64,000 nucleotides of DNA from assembly GCA_934098515.1 (NCBI GenBank), contig CAKOOK010000004.1, positions 1 through 64,000 of the forward strand, written 5' to 3'. This stretch comes from an uncultured Bacilli bacterium. GTDB taxonomy: Bacteria > Bacillota_I > Bacilli_A > RF39 > UBA660. Position numbers and translations under genes: made by a program. Positions 14,514-24,242 of this stretch are shown here, one piece after another; the first letter of the stretch is position 1; each line of letters opens with the position of its first letter. The notes under the pieces were generated by a model. It worked only from the letters and a program-made list of their open reading frames with translations, did no database searches and was not told where the DNA came from.

Positions 14514-17275
14514 CATCCATTAGTTAATGTTCTAGTAAAACTTTTTGTTTTACCATTATAAGTTACATTATGTATAATTGTGTATGAACTTGTGCAGTCT
14601 AAACTTTTGCAATCTACACTGTTGTTATTTTGATCAGAACAATAATTTTTAGTTACTGCTTGATTTGTTACATCAATGCCATTATTTGTGACTTTAACTG
14701 GGCTTTTATTAGTATCGTTATTAATCATATCATAGTATCCAGATACGGTCATTGTATTATTACCATTTAGGGTTATTTCAACATCTCCTGTACTTGAAGA
14801 GTTACCATCAGGATTAACTGTAACTGAAACTCCACTACTCATATTATTTTTAAATTTAGAGTAGGCTGATTTAATGGTAAATGTTGCTTTGCTACTAAGA
14901 AGACCAGTATATGTAAATTTGTTATTAGTAGTAAATCCTAAATCTGTAGTGTTACCATTAACTGTAATATATACGTGATAACCATTTGTACCAATGTTAT
15001 TAGCGTTATAAGTTATACGTTCTTCATAGTATTTTTCACTCCAAGGTTTATAACCTTCATCAAAGTATTCTTTTAGGTATGCTTCATCTATAGCTTTAGG
15101 TGTTGCTATATCTTCCCAAGATAGTTCTACAGCACCAAGTAAATAATTGGCTTTTAAATTTGTTGGGTTTTCTAATTGACTAAATCTAAATGATTCTTCA
15201 CTCGGAACTGTTCCTTTTTTGAAGTAAGCCGTTGTTCTTAAATTAGATGGAGTAGCTGCACTAGCAAGAGCAAGAGGCTCAGTACCAAGTTCTACTTCTG
15301 CAGTAACAACACTTGATGGTTGTTTCCATCTTGAGTTTGTTTCGAATATATCTTTAATAAGTTGTCTTACCATTGGTTTTTTAATTTTACCGGCATCACT
15401 ATTTAATAGATAAGTTTCTTTAGTTGTTTCTTTGTAACCAATCCATAAGCCGATAGTGTAATCTGGAGAGTAAACCATTTGCCATGAGTCACCAATAACA
15501 TCACCTTTAATTCCTAAACTTTTAATATATTTTGAATCAATTGTTGATGTACCAGTCTTACTTGCAATGTCAGTTCCAGATTTAGAACCAGCTGATACGT
15601 AATTATTTGTAACTGCGTTTCTTAGTATTATATTAATCATATAAGCTGTTGCTTCACTCATTACTGTACGTTTTTCTGGTGTTACTGTATATACTTCACC
15701 AGTGTCTAGGAATTCAGCACTTGTAAATGAGTATGGTTCTATATAAATGCCACCTCTAGCAAATGTTGCATATGCTGCCGCCATTTCAAGTGGGTTTGTA
15801 CCATTAAATCCACCAATACTATGAGCTTCATTAATAAAACCATTTTCGTATTCTGGTGTAATTCCTAAGTTTGTTACAAATGTTTTAATTTGGGATTGTG
15901 AAACGGCTTGAAATGCTTGAAGAGCAGGGATGTTTCTTGATGATCCAAGAGCTGTTTCAATAGTCATAATTCCTTTGTAACTATTATCCCAGTTTTTTAA
16001 ATAACCGCCACCAGAGTATGTGTATTTATCATCGATAATCATTTTACCAGTTGACCAGTTTAAATATTCAATAGCTGGACCGTAGTCAAATATTGGCTTA
16101 GCGGTTGAACCAGGGTGTCTTTTAATCATAGTTGCATAGTTGTATTCTCTTAATCTTTTTCTATTACGTCCTGCACCTACTGCAATAAGTGAGCCATTAT
16201 CATTATCTACTACTGCAATACCGGCTTGAACTGTATCATTTAACCATTTGTACGTTGTACCATTATATATACTATTAATTGCTTCTTGTTTTTCTCTAAC
16301 CATTGTTGTTTTAATTGACATTGGTGTTTCGTATGGATTCTTACCAGTTCTATCAATTACTTCTTCAACTACTGTATCAATGAATCCTTGATATTGGTTT
16401 GTTGTGCTTTCACTTTCAACTAGTAAGCTTTTAAGTGGAATAGATTTAGCAATTTCACATTCTTCTTCACTAATATAACCATGCCTTTTCATTAGGTTAA
16501 GTACTTGATTTCTTCTTGATTCTGCTTTTTCAGGATAATCGAATGGATCGTAAGCAACTGGTGCTTGGAATAGTCCAGCGATTGTTGCTGCTTCTGGTAA
16601 AGATAATTCACTAGCGCTTTTACCAAAGTATACTTGACTAGCTTGTTCTATACCATATGAACCACTACCTAAATAAGGAATGTTTACATAAAATTCAATT
16701 AATTGTTCTTTAGAGTATTTTTTTTCTAAGACGAATACTGATAAGTAAACATCAGTAAATTTACGAATAATACCTCTAATACCAGATGCTTCACTATTTG
16801 TAAGTCTTTGTTTAGCAACTTGCATTGTTAGGGTAGAAGCTCCACCAGCACCGCTTTGACCAAATACTTGTCCAATTGTTGCTTTTAAGAATCTTGCCAT
16901 ATCGACACCACTATGTTGGAAGTATCTTGAGTCTTCTGTTGCTACTAGTGCATCAATAAATACTTCTGGAAGTTCATCATAAGTTACTTTTTGTCTATTT
17001 TCAGTACCAAGTCTAGCAAGTTCTTCTCCTTTACTATCAAATAGGATAGATGCTTCTTTAGTGTACAAACTTTGTGGATCAAATTTAGGTGCTGCTATAA
17101 CTACATAAATGAAAAAAGCAAGTCCACAAGCAAATCCACTAACAAGTATGAGCATTATAACAATTAGTATTTTTTCAAATATATTTCCTTTTTGCCAGTT
17201 CTTTTTAAATTGACTGGTTGTTATATTTTCTTTTTTTACCTTATTAACTTTTCTTTTAAGTTTAATCTTTTTCAT
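14510..17275 (-). CDS. ponA: Bifunctional class A penicillin-binding protein (PBP1A)
   Basis: The 921-aa protein builds peptidoglycan at the membrane. Order: basic cytoplasmic tail, one transmembrane helix (~36-58), GT51 transglycosylase with EDSRYFQHSGVD (catalytic Glu114), transpeptidase with the STAK motif (Ser390), an SRN motif and SKTGTS. The C-terminal ~250 residues are fibronectin-III-like plus a Thr/Asn-rich tail with several cysteines (SVDCKSLDC), longer than in standard PBP1. RBS AAAGGAGG precedes the ATG. It overlaps recU by 4 bp, the conserved recU-ponA pair of Firmicutes, here convergent with dnaD-nth. Confidence 0.95.
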   Translation of the reverse strand: MKKIKLKRKVNKVKKENITTSQFKKNWQKGNIFEKILIVIMLILVSGFACGLAFFIYVVIAAPKFDPQSLYTKEASILFDSKGEELARLGTENRQKVTYDELPEVFIDALVATEDSRYFQHSGVDMARFLKATIGQVFGQSGAGGASTLTMQVAKQRLTNSEASGIRGIIRKFTDVYLSVFVLEKKYSKEQLIEFYVNIPYLGSGSYGIEQASQVYFGKSASELSLPEAATIAGLFQAPVAYDPFDYPEKAESRRNQVLNLMKRHGYISEEECEIAKSIPLKSLLVESESTTNQYQGFIDTVVEEVIDRTGKNPYETPMSIKTTMVREKQEAINSIYNGTTYKWLNDTVQAGIAVVDNDNGSLIAVGAGRNRKRLREYNYATMIKRHPGSTAKPIFDYGPAIEYLNWSTGKMIIDDKYTYSGGGYLKNWDNSYKGIMTIETALGSSRNIPALQAFQAVSQSQIKTFVTNLGITPEYENGFINEAHSIGGFNGTNPLEMAAAYATFARGGIYIEPYSFTSAEFLDTGEVYTVTPEKRTVMSEATAYMINIILRNAVTNNYVSAGSKSGTDIASKTGTSTIDSKYIKSLGIKGDVIGDSWQMVYSPDYTIGLWIGYKETTKETYLLNSDAGKIKKPMVRQLIKDIFETNSRWKQPSSVVTAEVELGTEPLALASAATPSNLRTTAYFKKGTVPSEESFRFSQLENPTNLKANYLLGAVELSWEDIATPKAIDEAYLKEYFDEGYKPWSEKYYEERITYNANNIGTNGYHVYITVNGNTTDLGFTTNNKFTYTGLLSSKATFTIKSAYSKFKNNMSSGVSVTVNPDGNSSSTGDVEITLNGNNTMTVSGYYDMINNDTNKSPVKVTNNGIDVTNQAVTKNYCSDQNNNSVDCKSLDCTSSYTIIHNVTYNGKTKSFTRTLTNGC

Positions 17276-17838
17276 AAAATTTCCTCCTTTTTGCTAATAA
17301 GTGTATCTAACACTGTTATATAGTCTAGTGTTGGACTAAATTTTAATTTAATTTCTAATCCTTCTTTTTGGATAAATTCAAATGGTATACTTTTTCTATC
17401 ATTATTATTTACAAAATTCATTAAAACATTTCCATCTAAAATAAAAAATCTGTCATTCATTTCAATTATTAAAAAACTTATACCTTTATGTTTTAAGACT
17501 CTTTCAATATGAAGCATTTGGTGTTTATGGATGTTTGCTAAAGGAAAGCTTGTTTTACTTTTAGAACTTTTAGCATCAAAATCTAGATAATACCCTTTAT
17601 AAACTCCAGTGTAGTCGAGAGTAGATTTTTCTCTTAAGACGCCTTCAATATATTCTGTTTTACCTTTGTAAGAGACTTTTTTAATTTCTACGGGAGTGGG
17701 TTTTTTATAAATTACGGCAATGTCATTATCTAAGTAGTATTTATTTGCTTCGTTTATAAGGTTTTCTAAATCCATTCCACGTTTTGCATAATTTACAGGT
17801 TTTTGATAAGCCTTTTTGGCTTTTCCTGGATAGAGCAT
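17272..17838 (-). CDS. recU: Holliday junction resolvase RecU
   Basis: The 188-aa protein resolves recombination junctions and assists chromosome segregation. Conserved parts: RGMDLENLINEANKYY, the nuclease core STLDYTGVYKGYYLDFDAKSS (Asp, Asp and Lys of the PD-(D/E)xK-type site) and FPLANIHKHQMLH. ATG at 17838 is chosen with GGTGG 5 nt upstream rather than the in-frame TTG at 17850. The stop overlaps the ponA ATG. Confidence 0.93.
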   Translation of the reverse strand: MLYPGKAKKAYQKPVNYAKRGMDLENLINEANKYYLDNDIAVIYKKPTPVEIKKVSYKGKTEYIEGVLREKSTLDYTGVYKGYYLDFDAKSSKSKTSFPLANIHKHQMLHIERVLKHKGISFLIIEMNDRFFILDGNVLMNFVNNNDRKSIPFEFIQKEGLEIKLKFSPTLDYITVLDTLISKKEEIL

Positions 17839-17956
17839 TGTAACCACCAATATAATTATACTTAAAAAATGTGATAATTTCTATAAGTAGTTATATAATT
17901 TGCATTTTTTTACACTATTTTATATAATAAGGATGCAAGTGTTAAAAGGAGCTTAT

Positions 17957-18547
17957 ATGAAAATTGAAAATTCAAATTTAAATGTTATTGCGGTTAGAAC
18001 TAGTCAGTATCCTGATGATGGGAAGAAGGAGTTTTTACTTGTTGGTCGTAGTAATGTAGGCAAAAGTAGTTTTATAAATACTTTATTAGGTAGAAAGAAT
18101 TATGCTAAAACTAGTAGTACACCTGGTAAGACACAGACACTAAACTTTTATATATGTAATGATGAGTTTTATTTAGTTGATGTGCCTGGTTATGGTTATG
18201 CACAAAGAGATAAAGTTACGCAGAAAAAGTTTGGCTTAATGATTGAGGAGTATCTTAAAACAAGAGAGAATCTAGTACGTGTGTTTATGCTTGTCGATAG
18301 TCGTATGAAACCTACTGAAAATGATATTTTGATGTATAATTATTTAAAATATTTTAATATTAAGACAACTATTGTTGCTACTAAGTATGATAAGTTAAAG
18401 GCTAAAGAGCGTGATAAGAATATTAAGAATGTAGCAAGTACTCTTAATTTAGTTGAGGATGATAAAGTAGTAGCGTTTTCTTCAGTTACTAAGAAGGGTA
18501 GAGATGAAGTTTTAAGTATTATTAATGAGGCACTAAATGAAGAATAA
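17957..18547 (+). CDS. engB: Ribosome-biogenesis GTPase EngB/YsxC
   Basis: The 196-aa TRAFAC GTPase has G1 GRSNVGKSSF, G3 DVPGYGYAQ and G4 TKYDK. It is needed for 50S subunit assembly. AAAGGAG at 17944-17950 places the start at ATG 17957; a longer frame from 17900 is not supported by an RBS. The gene is divergent from recU. Its 3' end overlaps a prepilin-like gene by 11 bp. Confidence 0.95.
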   Translation: MKIENSNLNVIAVRTSQYPDDGKKEFLLVGRSNVGKSSFINTLLGRKNYAKTSSTPGKTQTLNFYICNDEFYLVDVPGYGYAQRDKVTQKKFGLMIEEYLKTRENLVRVFMLVDSRMKPTENDILMYNYLKYFNIKTTIVATKYDKLKAKERDKNIKNVASTLNLVEDDKVVAFSSVTKKGRDEVLSIINEALNEE

Positions 18548-18974
18548 AAGAGGTTTTACCCTAGTGGAGTTATTAGCAGTAATAGTAGTTCTTAGTTTGG
18601 TTATGATTATTGCAATACCAGCTATTTCTAAAAATACTAGAAGTGCTAGAGAAGCGGTTTTAAAAACTAAAGTTGATTTGATTATAAATGAGTCTGTAAT
18701 TTGGGCAGAAGATAATTTAAATTATTTTTTAACTTCTAATAAAGGACCACTTAAGTCTTGTACTGAGGGAAGTACAATTACTTGTGAGATAACATTTAAT
18801 GATCTAGCTGCAGCTGGTTATATAAAATATGATAATGAAGAGGAAAAACTTATTACGGATTCTACTAAGAAAAAGGATAGTTTAAATGATGAGATTATAC
18901 TTCTTACTTATGACAAGAGTACAAGAAAAGTAAGTAGTAGTCTTAAAGATTCGTCACTTATTTCTGATAATTAA
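18537..18974 (+). CDS. Type IV pilin-like (pseudopilin) protein
   Basis: The 145-aa protein begins MKNKRGFTLVELLAVIVVLS, a textbook class III prepilin peptidase site (G/FTLVE) with a hydrophobic N-terminal helix. The rest is short and acidic, with one Cys pair around EGSTITCE. Such proteins form type IV-like pili or competence pseudopili. It is alone: no pilus ATPase or prepilin peptidase of this class is next to it, although Tad-type genes lie at 27.5-31.9 kb. It overlaps engB, so expression may be coupled to a housekeeping gene. A terminator follows. Confidence 0.85.
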   Translation: MKNKRGFTLVELLAVIVVLSLVMIIAIPAISKNTRSAREAVLKTKVDLIINESVIWAEDNLNYFLTSNKGPLKSCTEGSTITCEITFNDLAAAGYIKYDNEEEKLITDSTKKKDSLNDEIILLTYDKSTRKVSSSLKDSSLISDN

Positions 18975-18978
18975 TAGA

Positions 18979-19001
18979 AAAACCCAAACAAGGGTTTTTA
19001 T
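18979..19001 (+). terminator. Terminator after prepilin-like gene
   Basis: AAAAACCC and GGGTTTTT form an 8-bp stem with T-rich 3' end. Confidence 0.85.
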
Positions 19002-19048
19002 TTTGGCTTATTTATGGTAAAATATTGAAGAAAAAAGAGGTGGTTTTT

Positions 19049-20359
19049 ATGAGAAAAACTGTATGTTTAATTGGTAGACCAAATACAGGTAAGTCTACTT
19101 TATTTAATCGTCTTATAAATGAAAAGAAATCTATTATTGATGATGCTCCGGGAGTTACTAGAGATCGTATTTATGGTATTGTTAATTATGGAAATAAAAG
19201 TTTTCAACTTATTGATACTGGTGGTATTGATTTAGCAAAAGAAGACTTTAACCATAATATTAAAATGCAAGCAGAACTAGCAATTGATGAGAGTGATGTT
19301 ATTGTTTTTGTAATTGATGGAAAGACAGATTTAACTAGTAATGATTTACTTATTAGTGAGAATTTAAAAAGAACTAAGAAAAAGGTAATTGTAGCGGTTA
19401 ATAAGTTAGATGAAACACATCAAAATAATTTAATGTATAATTTTTATGAACTTGGTTTTGATACGTATTTACCTATTAGCGCAGAGCATAATAAGGGGAT
19501 TAATTCTTTATTAGATGAGATTACTAGAGATTTTCCGGATTATACTACTGAAGAAGATGATGCTACATTAAAATTTTCTATTATTGGTAGACCAAATGTA
19601 GGTAAGAGTTCTTTAATTAATGCTCTTTTAAATGAGGATAGAGCTATTGTATCAAATATTGCTGGTACTACTAGAGATGCTATTGATACTAAGTTTACTT
19701 ATGAAAAGAAAGATTATATTGTTATTGATACTGCTGGTATGCGTAAAAAGGGACGTATTTATGAGAATATTGAAAAGTATAGTTTAATTAGAAGTATGAA
19801 AGCTATTGATAGATCTGATGTGTGCGTTCTGGTAATTAATGCTGAAGAAGGAATAATAGAACATGATAAACATATAGCATCATATGCATTAGATGCAGGT
19901 AAAGCAATGGTTATTGTGGTAAATAAATGGGATACTGTTGAAAATAAAGATGAAGAGATGAAAAAATGGATAGCAAATATTAGGGCTAATTTTCAGTTTA
20001 TTCCGTATGTTAATATTGTTTTCTTATCTGCTAAGACTAAGTCAAGAATTCATACACTTATGCCAGAGATTATTAAAGCATATGAAAGTGCGACTAAAGA
20101 AATTAAGACTAGTGTACTAAATGATATTATTAGAGAAGCTGTTGCTATGCATGAACCACCTAGTTATAAGGGAAAGAGACTTAAAATATATTTTGTTAAT
20201 CAGTGTGATACAAGACCACCTAAGTTTGAATTTCAAGTAAATAATAAAGGACTACTTCATTTTAGTTATGAAAGATATTTAGAAAATCAAATAAGAAATA
20301 ATATTGATTTAACTGGGACACCAATTATTTTAAAATTTACTAATAAGGGTGAAAAATAA
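19049..20359 (+). CDS. der: Double-domain GTPase Der (EngA)
   Basis: The 436-aa protein has two G domains, GRPNTGKST at residues 9-17 and GRPNVGKSS around Lys186, each with DTGG/DTAG switch motifs and NKxD (NKLD, NKWD), then a KH-like C-terminal domain. It acts in 50S ribosome assembly. GAGGTGG precedes ATG 19049; an upstream in-frame TTG at 19025 overlaps the RBS. The stop overlaps the next ATG. Confidence 0.96.
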   Translation: MRKTVCLIGRPNTGKSTLFNRLINEKKSIIDDAPGVTRDRIYGIVNYGNKSFQLIDTGGIDLAKEDFNHNIKMQAELAIDESDVIVFVIDGKTDLTSNDLLISENLKRTKKKVIVAVNKLDETHQNNLMYNFYELGFDTYLPISAEHNKGINSLLDEITRDFPDYTTEEDDATLKFSIIGRPNVGKSSLINALLNEDRAIVSNIAGTTRDAIDTKFTYEKKDYIVIDTAGMRKKGRIYENIEKYSLIRSMKAIDRSDVCVLVINAEEGIIEHDKHIASYALDAGKAMVIVVNKWDTVENKDEEMKKWIANIRANFQFIPYVNIVFLSAKTKSRIHTLMPEIIKAYESATKEIKTSVLNDIIREAVAMHEPPSYKGKRLKIYFVNQCDTRPPKFEFQVNNKGLLHFSYERYLENQIRNNIDLTGTPIILKFTNKGEK

Positions 20360-21267
20360 TGAAAAAGAAAATAATATTTATTGTGATACTTCTTTTAATC
20401 ATGACATTAACAATTTTTCTAATATTTAAATTAAGAAGTGATGATAAAACTAAGATGACGAGTAATGAATTTTATGCAGTAGTAAGAGAAAGCTATGCTG
20501 GTTATGCTTTAGTTAAACCTTTAGATGAAGATATTAATTATGATGTTTTAAGTATTTCAGTAAAGGATTTAAAAGTTGGAGATATTATTAGATTAAAAAT
20601 AAAAGATATTAAAGAAATATATCCACCTGAAGCAGAAGTAGAAGAAATAGAAGTGCTACAAACAGATAAAATATCTGAGTTAGAACCGGATATTAAAGAA
20701 GAAGTAACTACTAAAATTACTGAACAAATAAAAAATGATATAACCACATCACAAACAACTTCGGTAAGCAAAAATGAAACAACGACAACTAAAAAGAAAG
20801 ATATTAAAAATGCTGATGAAGAGGTTCTAGCTTATTTTAATAATGAAGTTAATACAGCTGATAGTAAATCTAAAGGTACGTTAAAGAATACTTTTATTAA
20901 AGTAGTAGATTTTATATTTTATGATAAAGATATAAATGGGTATTATTTTAAAAATTTAACGAATTCGGCTAAGTTAAAAGTAATAGGGCTTGCATTAAAA
21001 CTAGATAATATAATTGATAGTCATTTTCCAGGATATAAAGATGAATTATCTAGTAGTTATAATAAAGCAAAAGATAATTTAATTACACTTTATTTAAATC
21101 TTACTAGTGAGTTTTGTAAAAATAATGATAGTATATGTGAAAGTGCTAAAAATGATTTTTCTCTTTTAAAAGAAAGCTTAAATTTAAGCTGGGATGTTAT
21201 TAAGAATCTAACTAAAAGTGGTACTAATAAATTAAAAGAATGGTATGAGATATTTAGTGGAAAATAA
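20359..21267 (+). CDS. Membrane-anchored protein of unknown function
   Basis: The protein is 302 aa with an N-terminal transmembrane helix (residues ~4-24), a small beta-rich segment containing VKDLKVGDIIRLKI (OB-like in pattern), a Thr/Ser/Lys-rich linker (~125-150, TTSQTTSVSKNETTTTKK) and a helical C-terminal domain. I do not recognise the family. It begins at the der stop and overlaps the next gene by 23 bp, so it belongs to the der-ygjP-like-trmH-rimM-trmD run. Confidence 0.8.
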   Translation: MKKKIIFIVILLLIMTLTIFLIFKLRSDDKTKMTSNEFYAVVRESYAGYALVKPLDEDINYDVLSISVKDLKVGDIIRLKIKDIKEIYPPEAEVEEIEVLQTDKISELEPDIKEEVTTKITEQIKNDITTSQTTSVSKNETTTTKKKDIKNADEEVLAYFNNEVNTADSKSKGTLKNTFIKVVDFIFYDKDINGYYFKNLTNSAKLKVIGLALKLDNIIDSHFPGYKDELSSSYNKAKDNLITLYLNLTSEFCKNNDSICESAKNDFSLLKESLNLSWDVIKNLTKSGTNKLKEWYEIFSGK

Positions 21268-21880
21268 AATTATACTTGATAGTGCTGAAATAACATATAT
21301 ATTTGTACCAAAAAGAATTAAAAATATTTATTTTAGATTTAAGGATGATGGGAAACTTTATATATCAGGACCTAGTAGAACTCAAAAAAATATTGAAAAG
21401 TTACTATTACAAAATAAAGAGAGTATTTTAAAACTATATCAAAAGAATGCTTTAAAAAAAGATAAACCAATTACATATTTAGGCCGTGAATTAAGTTTAA
21501 TTATTACTAATACAAAGCCTGCTTTATATGAAGATGTTATATATGCTGAAAGTAGTGAAAAGGCGTTAAGTTATCTTTATAAACTAAGTTTACCTTACTT
21601 TGAAAAGAGAGTAGAAGTTTTAAAACAAGAATTTGATAATTTACCTAATTTTAGAGTAAGAGCAAGACTTATGAAAACTAAATGGGGAGTATGTAATACT
21701 AAGAGTATGACTGTTACCCTAAATACTACTTTAATTACTAAAAGAGAAGAATTAATAGATTATGTAATTATTCATGAGTTATCACATTTTAAACATATGA
21801 ATCATAGTGCTGCCTTCTGGGATGAAGTTGGAAGACATTATCCAGATTATAAAAGAGCAAGAAAGGAATTAAATGCATGA
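21245..21880 (+). CDS. YgjP-like zinc metallopeptidase-domain protein
   Basis: The 211-aa protein has the DUF45/YgjP fold with the zinc site HELSH (His177, Glu178, His181) and a third ligand candidate His187 in MNHSAAFW. The conserved N-terminal half includes IYFRFKDDGKLYISGP and the central KTKWGVCNTK motif. Members are predicted metalloproteases of unknown substrate. The start is uncertain: ATG 21245 overlaps the upstream gene by 23 bp, with a GTG at 21257 as alternative. Its stop overlaps the next ATG. Confidence 0.88.
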   Translation: MRYLVENKIILDSAEITYIFVPKRIKNIYFRFKDDGKLYISGPSRTQKNIEKLLLQNKESILKLYQKNALKKDKPITYLGRELSLIITNTKPALYEDVIYAESSEKALSYLYKLSLPYFEKRVEVLKQEFDNLPNFRVRARLMKTKWGVCNTKSMTVTLNTTLITKREELIDYVIIHELSHFKHMNHSAAFWDEVGRHYPDYKRARKELNA

Positions 21881-22590
21881 TTATAGAGTCATTAAATAAT
21901 GAAAAGATTAAAAGATATACAAAATTACAAAATAAAAAATATCGTGAAGAAGAAGGACTTTATATTGCTCCAGGTGAGCATTTGGTTAGAGAGGCATTAT
22001 CTTTAGATTTAGTAAAAGAAGTGTTTCTATTAGAAGGCGAAGATAATACTTATGGTAATGTAACTTATTTAAAAGAAGCAGTTATGAAGAAGTTATCTGG
22101 CTTAGAAAATGCTCCTAAGGTACTTGCAATAGTTAAGAAGAATGTTACTAATGATATTAAAGGTAATGTAATAATCTTAGATAATTTAAAAGATCCAGGT
22201 AATATCGGAACGATTATACGTAGTGCAGTAGCATTTAATTATGAAACAATTATAATAAGCCCTAATTCAGCAGATGTTTATAATATTAAAACAATTAGAG
22301 CAACTGAAGGGATGCTTTATAAAGTAAATATCATTATTAAAGATTTAAATGAAATAATTCCTGATTTAAAAAATAAAGGTTATATGATTGTTGGAACGGA
22401 CGTTCAAAAAGGAAGTCATCCATATAAAATAAGTGGTGCTCATGCACTTATTATTGGATCAGAAGCAAAAGGTATGAGTGAAGAAGTAAAAAAATTATGT
22501 GATGAATTTTTCTATATTCCAATGAATGAAAAGTGTGAAAGTTTAAATGCTGGAGTATCAGCAAGTATTCTTATGTATACACAATTATAA
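21877..22590 (+). CDS. TrmH/SpoU-family RNA 2'-O-methyltransferase
   Basis: The 237-aa protein has an N-terminal substrate-binding domain (~1-85) and a SPOUT knot: ILDNLKDPGNIGTIIRSAVAF (motif 1), LIIGSEAKGMS (motif 2) and IPMNEKCESLNAGVSASI (motif 3, SAM binding). It methylates ribose in rRNA or tRNA; the target cannot be told. It overlaps the YgjP-like gene by 4 bp and is 10 bp before rimM. Confidence 0.9.
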   Translation: MIIESLNNEKIKRYTKLQNKKYREEEGLYIAPGEHLVREALSLDLVKEVFLLEGEDNTYGNVTYLKEAVMKKLSGLENAPKVLAIVKKNVTNDIKGNVIILDNLKDPGNIGTIIRSAVAFNYETIIISPNSADVYNIKTIRATEGMLYKVNIIIKDLNEIIPDLKNKGYMIVGTDVQKGSHPYKISGAHALIIGSEAKGMSEEVKKLCDEFFYIPMNEKCESLNAGVSASILMYTQL

Positions 22591-22600
22591 GAGGTAGGTT

Positions 22601-23080
22601 ATGAATATAGTAATTGGTAAAATAGTAAATACTTTTGGTATTAAAGGTGAACTTAAAATAGTTAGTAATTTTGAAATGGCAAGTCGTGCCTTTAAAAAAG
22701 GAAACAAAATAATTATTAATAATAAAGAACGTTTGATAACAAATTCTAGATTTCATCATCATAATTATTTAGTAGAGATAGATAATATTAAAGATATTAA
22801 TGAAGTAACATATTTAATTGGGACAAAAGTATTAATAAATAAAGATGAACTTAAATTAGAAGAAAATGAATACTTAATGTGTGAACTTAACGGATACACT
22901 TTATATAATGAGGATAAGTGTATTGGTAATGTTGATGAAGTAGTGATAAATGAAGTTAATCCTTTAATTAAAGTTAATGGGCATTATATTCCACTTCAAA
23001 AGAACTTTATTAAAAAAGTAGACGTAAATAACAAAAAAATAATTTGTCAAAATATTGATGAATTAGTAAAAGAGGGATAA
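22601..23080 (+). CDS. rimM: 16S rRNA processing protein RimM
   Basis: The 159-aa protein has the RimM N-terminal barrel (IGKIVNTFGIKGELKI) and a C-terminal PRC-barrel ending LIKVNGHYIPLQKNFIKKVD. It assists maturation of the 30S head. RBS AAGAGG. One base separates it from trmD, the universal rimM-trmD pair. Confidence 0.93.
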   Translation: MNIVIGKIVNTFGIKGELKIVSNFEMASRAFKKGNKIIINNKERLITNSRFHHHNYLVEIDNIKDINEVTYLIGTKVLINKDELKLEENEYLMCELNGYTLYNEDKCIGNVDEVVINEVNPLIKVNGHYIPLQKNFIKKVDVNNKKIICQNIDELVKEG

Positions 23081-23081
23081 C

Positions 23082-23744
23082 ATGAAAATTACAATTTTAT
23101 CATTATTTCCAAATATGTTTGATGGATTTCTTACTGAATCTATCATTAAAAGAGCAATTCAAAATGAAAAAGTTGAAGTTAAAATAATTAATTTTAGAGA
23201 TTACTCAGTGTATAATAATAAGCAAGTTGATGATACTCCTTATGGTGGGGGAGCCGGAATGGTATTAATGTGCGATCCGATATTTAGATGCTTAGATGAA
23301 ATAAGAACACCTAAATCACATATAATTATTTTAAGCCCAGAAGGAAGTATTTATAATGAAAAAAAGGCAAGAGAACTTTCTAAATATGAAGATATTATTT
23401 TAATTTGCGGTCATTATGAAGGCTTTGATGAAAGAATTAAAACTTTAGCTGATGAAATAATATCGGTAGGAGACTTTATACTTACTGGTGGAGAAATCCC
23501 AGCAATGCTAATTGCAGACTCTATTATAAGACTTCTTCCAGGAGCTATTACTAATGAAAGTCTCGAATCAGAAAGTTTTAATGAAAATTTATTAGATTAT
23601 CCTGTGTACACAAAGCCAGCAGTTTACCGAGATATGAACGTACCAGATATTTTATTATCTGGAGACCATAAAAAAATAGATGACTATAGGGAAAGTGAAA
23701 GAATCAGACTTACTAAGGAAAAAAGACCTGATTTATTAAAGTAA
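23082..23744 (+). CDS. trmD: tRNA (guanine-37-N1)-methyltransferase TrmD
   Basis: The 220-aa SPOUT enzyme has VDDTPYGGGAGMVLMCDPI, LICGHYEGFDERI, SVGDFILTGGEIPAM (SAM knot) and YTKPAVYR. It prevents +1 frameshifting by m1G37 formation. It is followed after 1 bp by a small gene of unknown role, and then rplS. Confidence 0.96.
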   Translation: MKITILSLFPNMFDGFLTESIIKRAIQNEKVEVKIINFRDYSVYNNKQVDDTPYGGGAGMVLMCDPIFRCLDEIRTPKSHIIILSPEGSIYNEKKARELSKYEDIILICGHYEGFDERIKTLADEIISVGDFILTGGEIPAMLIADSIIRLLPGAITNESLESESFNENLLDYPVYTKPAVYRDMNVPDILLSGDHKKIDDYRESERIRLTKEKRPDLLK

Positions 23745-23745
23745 T

Positions 23746-24123
23746 ATGTTAAAGTTAGATAAAAGTAAAAATACGGGGATTATATTTATTTATGATCTTG
23801 TTGGGTATGAATTTAAAATTAAGAAAAATATTGTTTACATTTTTTATGAGCCTTGGCTTAAAGAAATTTTAAAAAAAGATTTTGATCCAGAGTATTTAAA
23901 ATTAGTTGCACGAATTATTTCATTTTTAAATGATGAAACAGATGATGATCCAAATGCGCTTATGGTGGAACTAGAAGAGATGACAATGGTTTTCTATAAT
24001 AAATATGCAAAGTATTTAAGCAAAGATACGATAAAAAAATATTTAAAACAAATAAATATATTAAATAATGAATTAAATCTTTATGAGTATAAAAAAGATA
24101 TTTTATCTTCTAGAAGGCGCTAA
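23746..24123 (+). CDS. Small protein of unknown function between trmD and rplS
   Basis: The 125-aa protein is acidic in the middle (NDETDDDPNALMVELEEM) and basic at the end (SSRRR), with no membrane segment. The frame is tightly packed after trmD (1 bp) without a clear RBS, which suggests translational coupling. I do not recognise the family. The codon use matches the neighbours. Confidence 0.7.
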   Translation: MLKLDKSKNTGIIFIYDLVGYEFKIKKNIVYIFYEPWLKEILKKDFDPEYLKLVARIISFLNDETDDDPNALMVELEEMTMVFYNKYAKYLSKDTIKKYLKQINILNNELNLYEYKKDILSSRRR

Positions 24124-24128
24124 AGCAC

Positions 24129-24157
24129 TTGATTTTATATATTAGGTTTGCTATAAT
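24129..24157 (+). promoter_or_regulatory. Sigma-A promoter of rplS
   Basis: TTGATT (24129-24134), 17-bp spacer, TATAAT (24152-24157), about 85 nt before the rplS ATG, leaving a leader long enough for ribosomal-protein feedback control. Confidence 0.75.
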
Positions 24158-24242
24158 AAATGTGCTTTTTGAAAGAAAAGTGTTATAATCCGCTCAAAAC
24201 TGAAGATTATAAGAAAAAATAGTTTATAGAAAGGAAATATTT

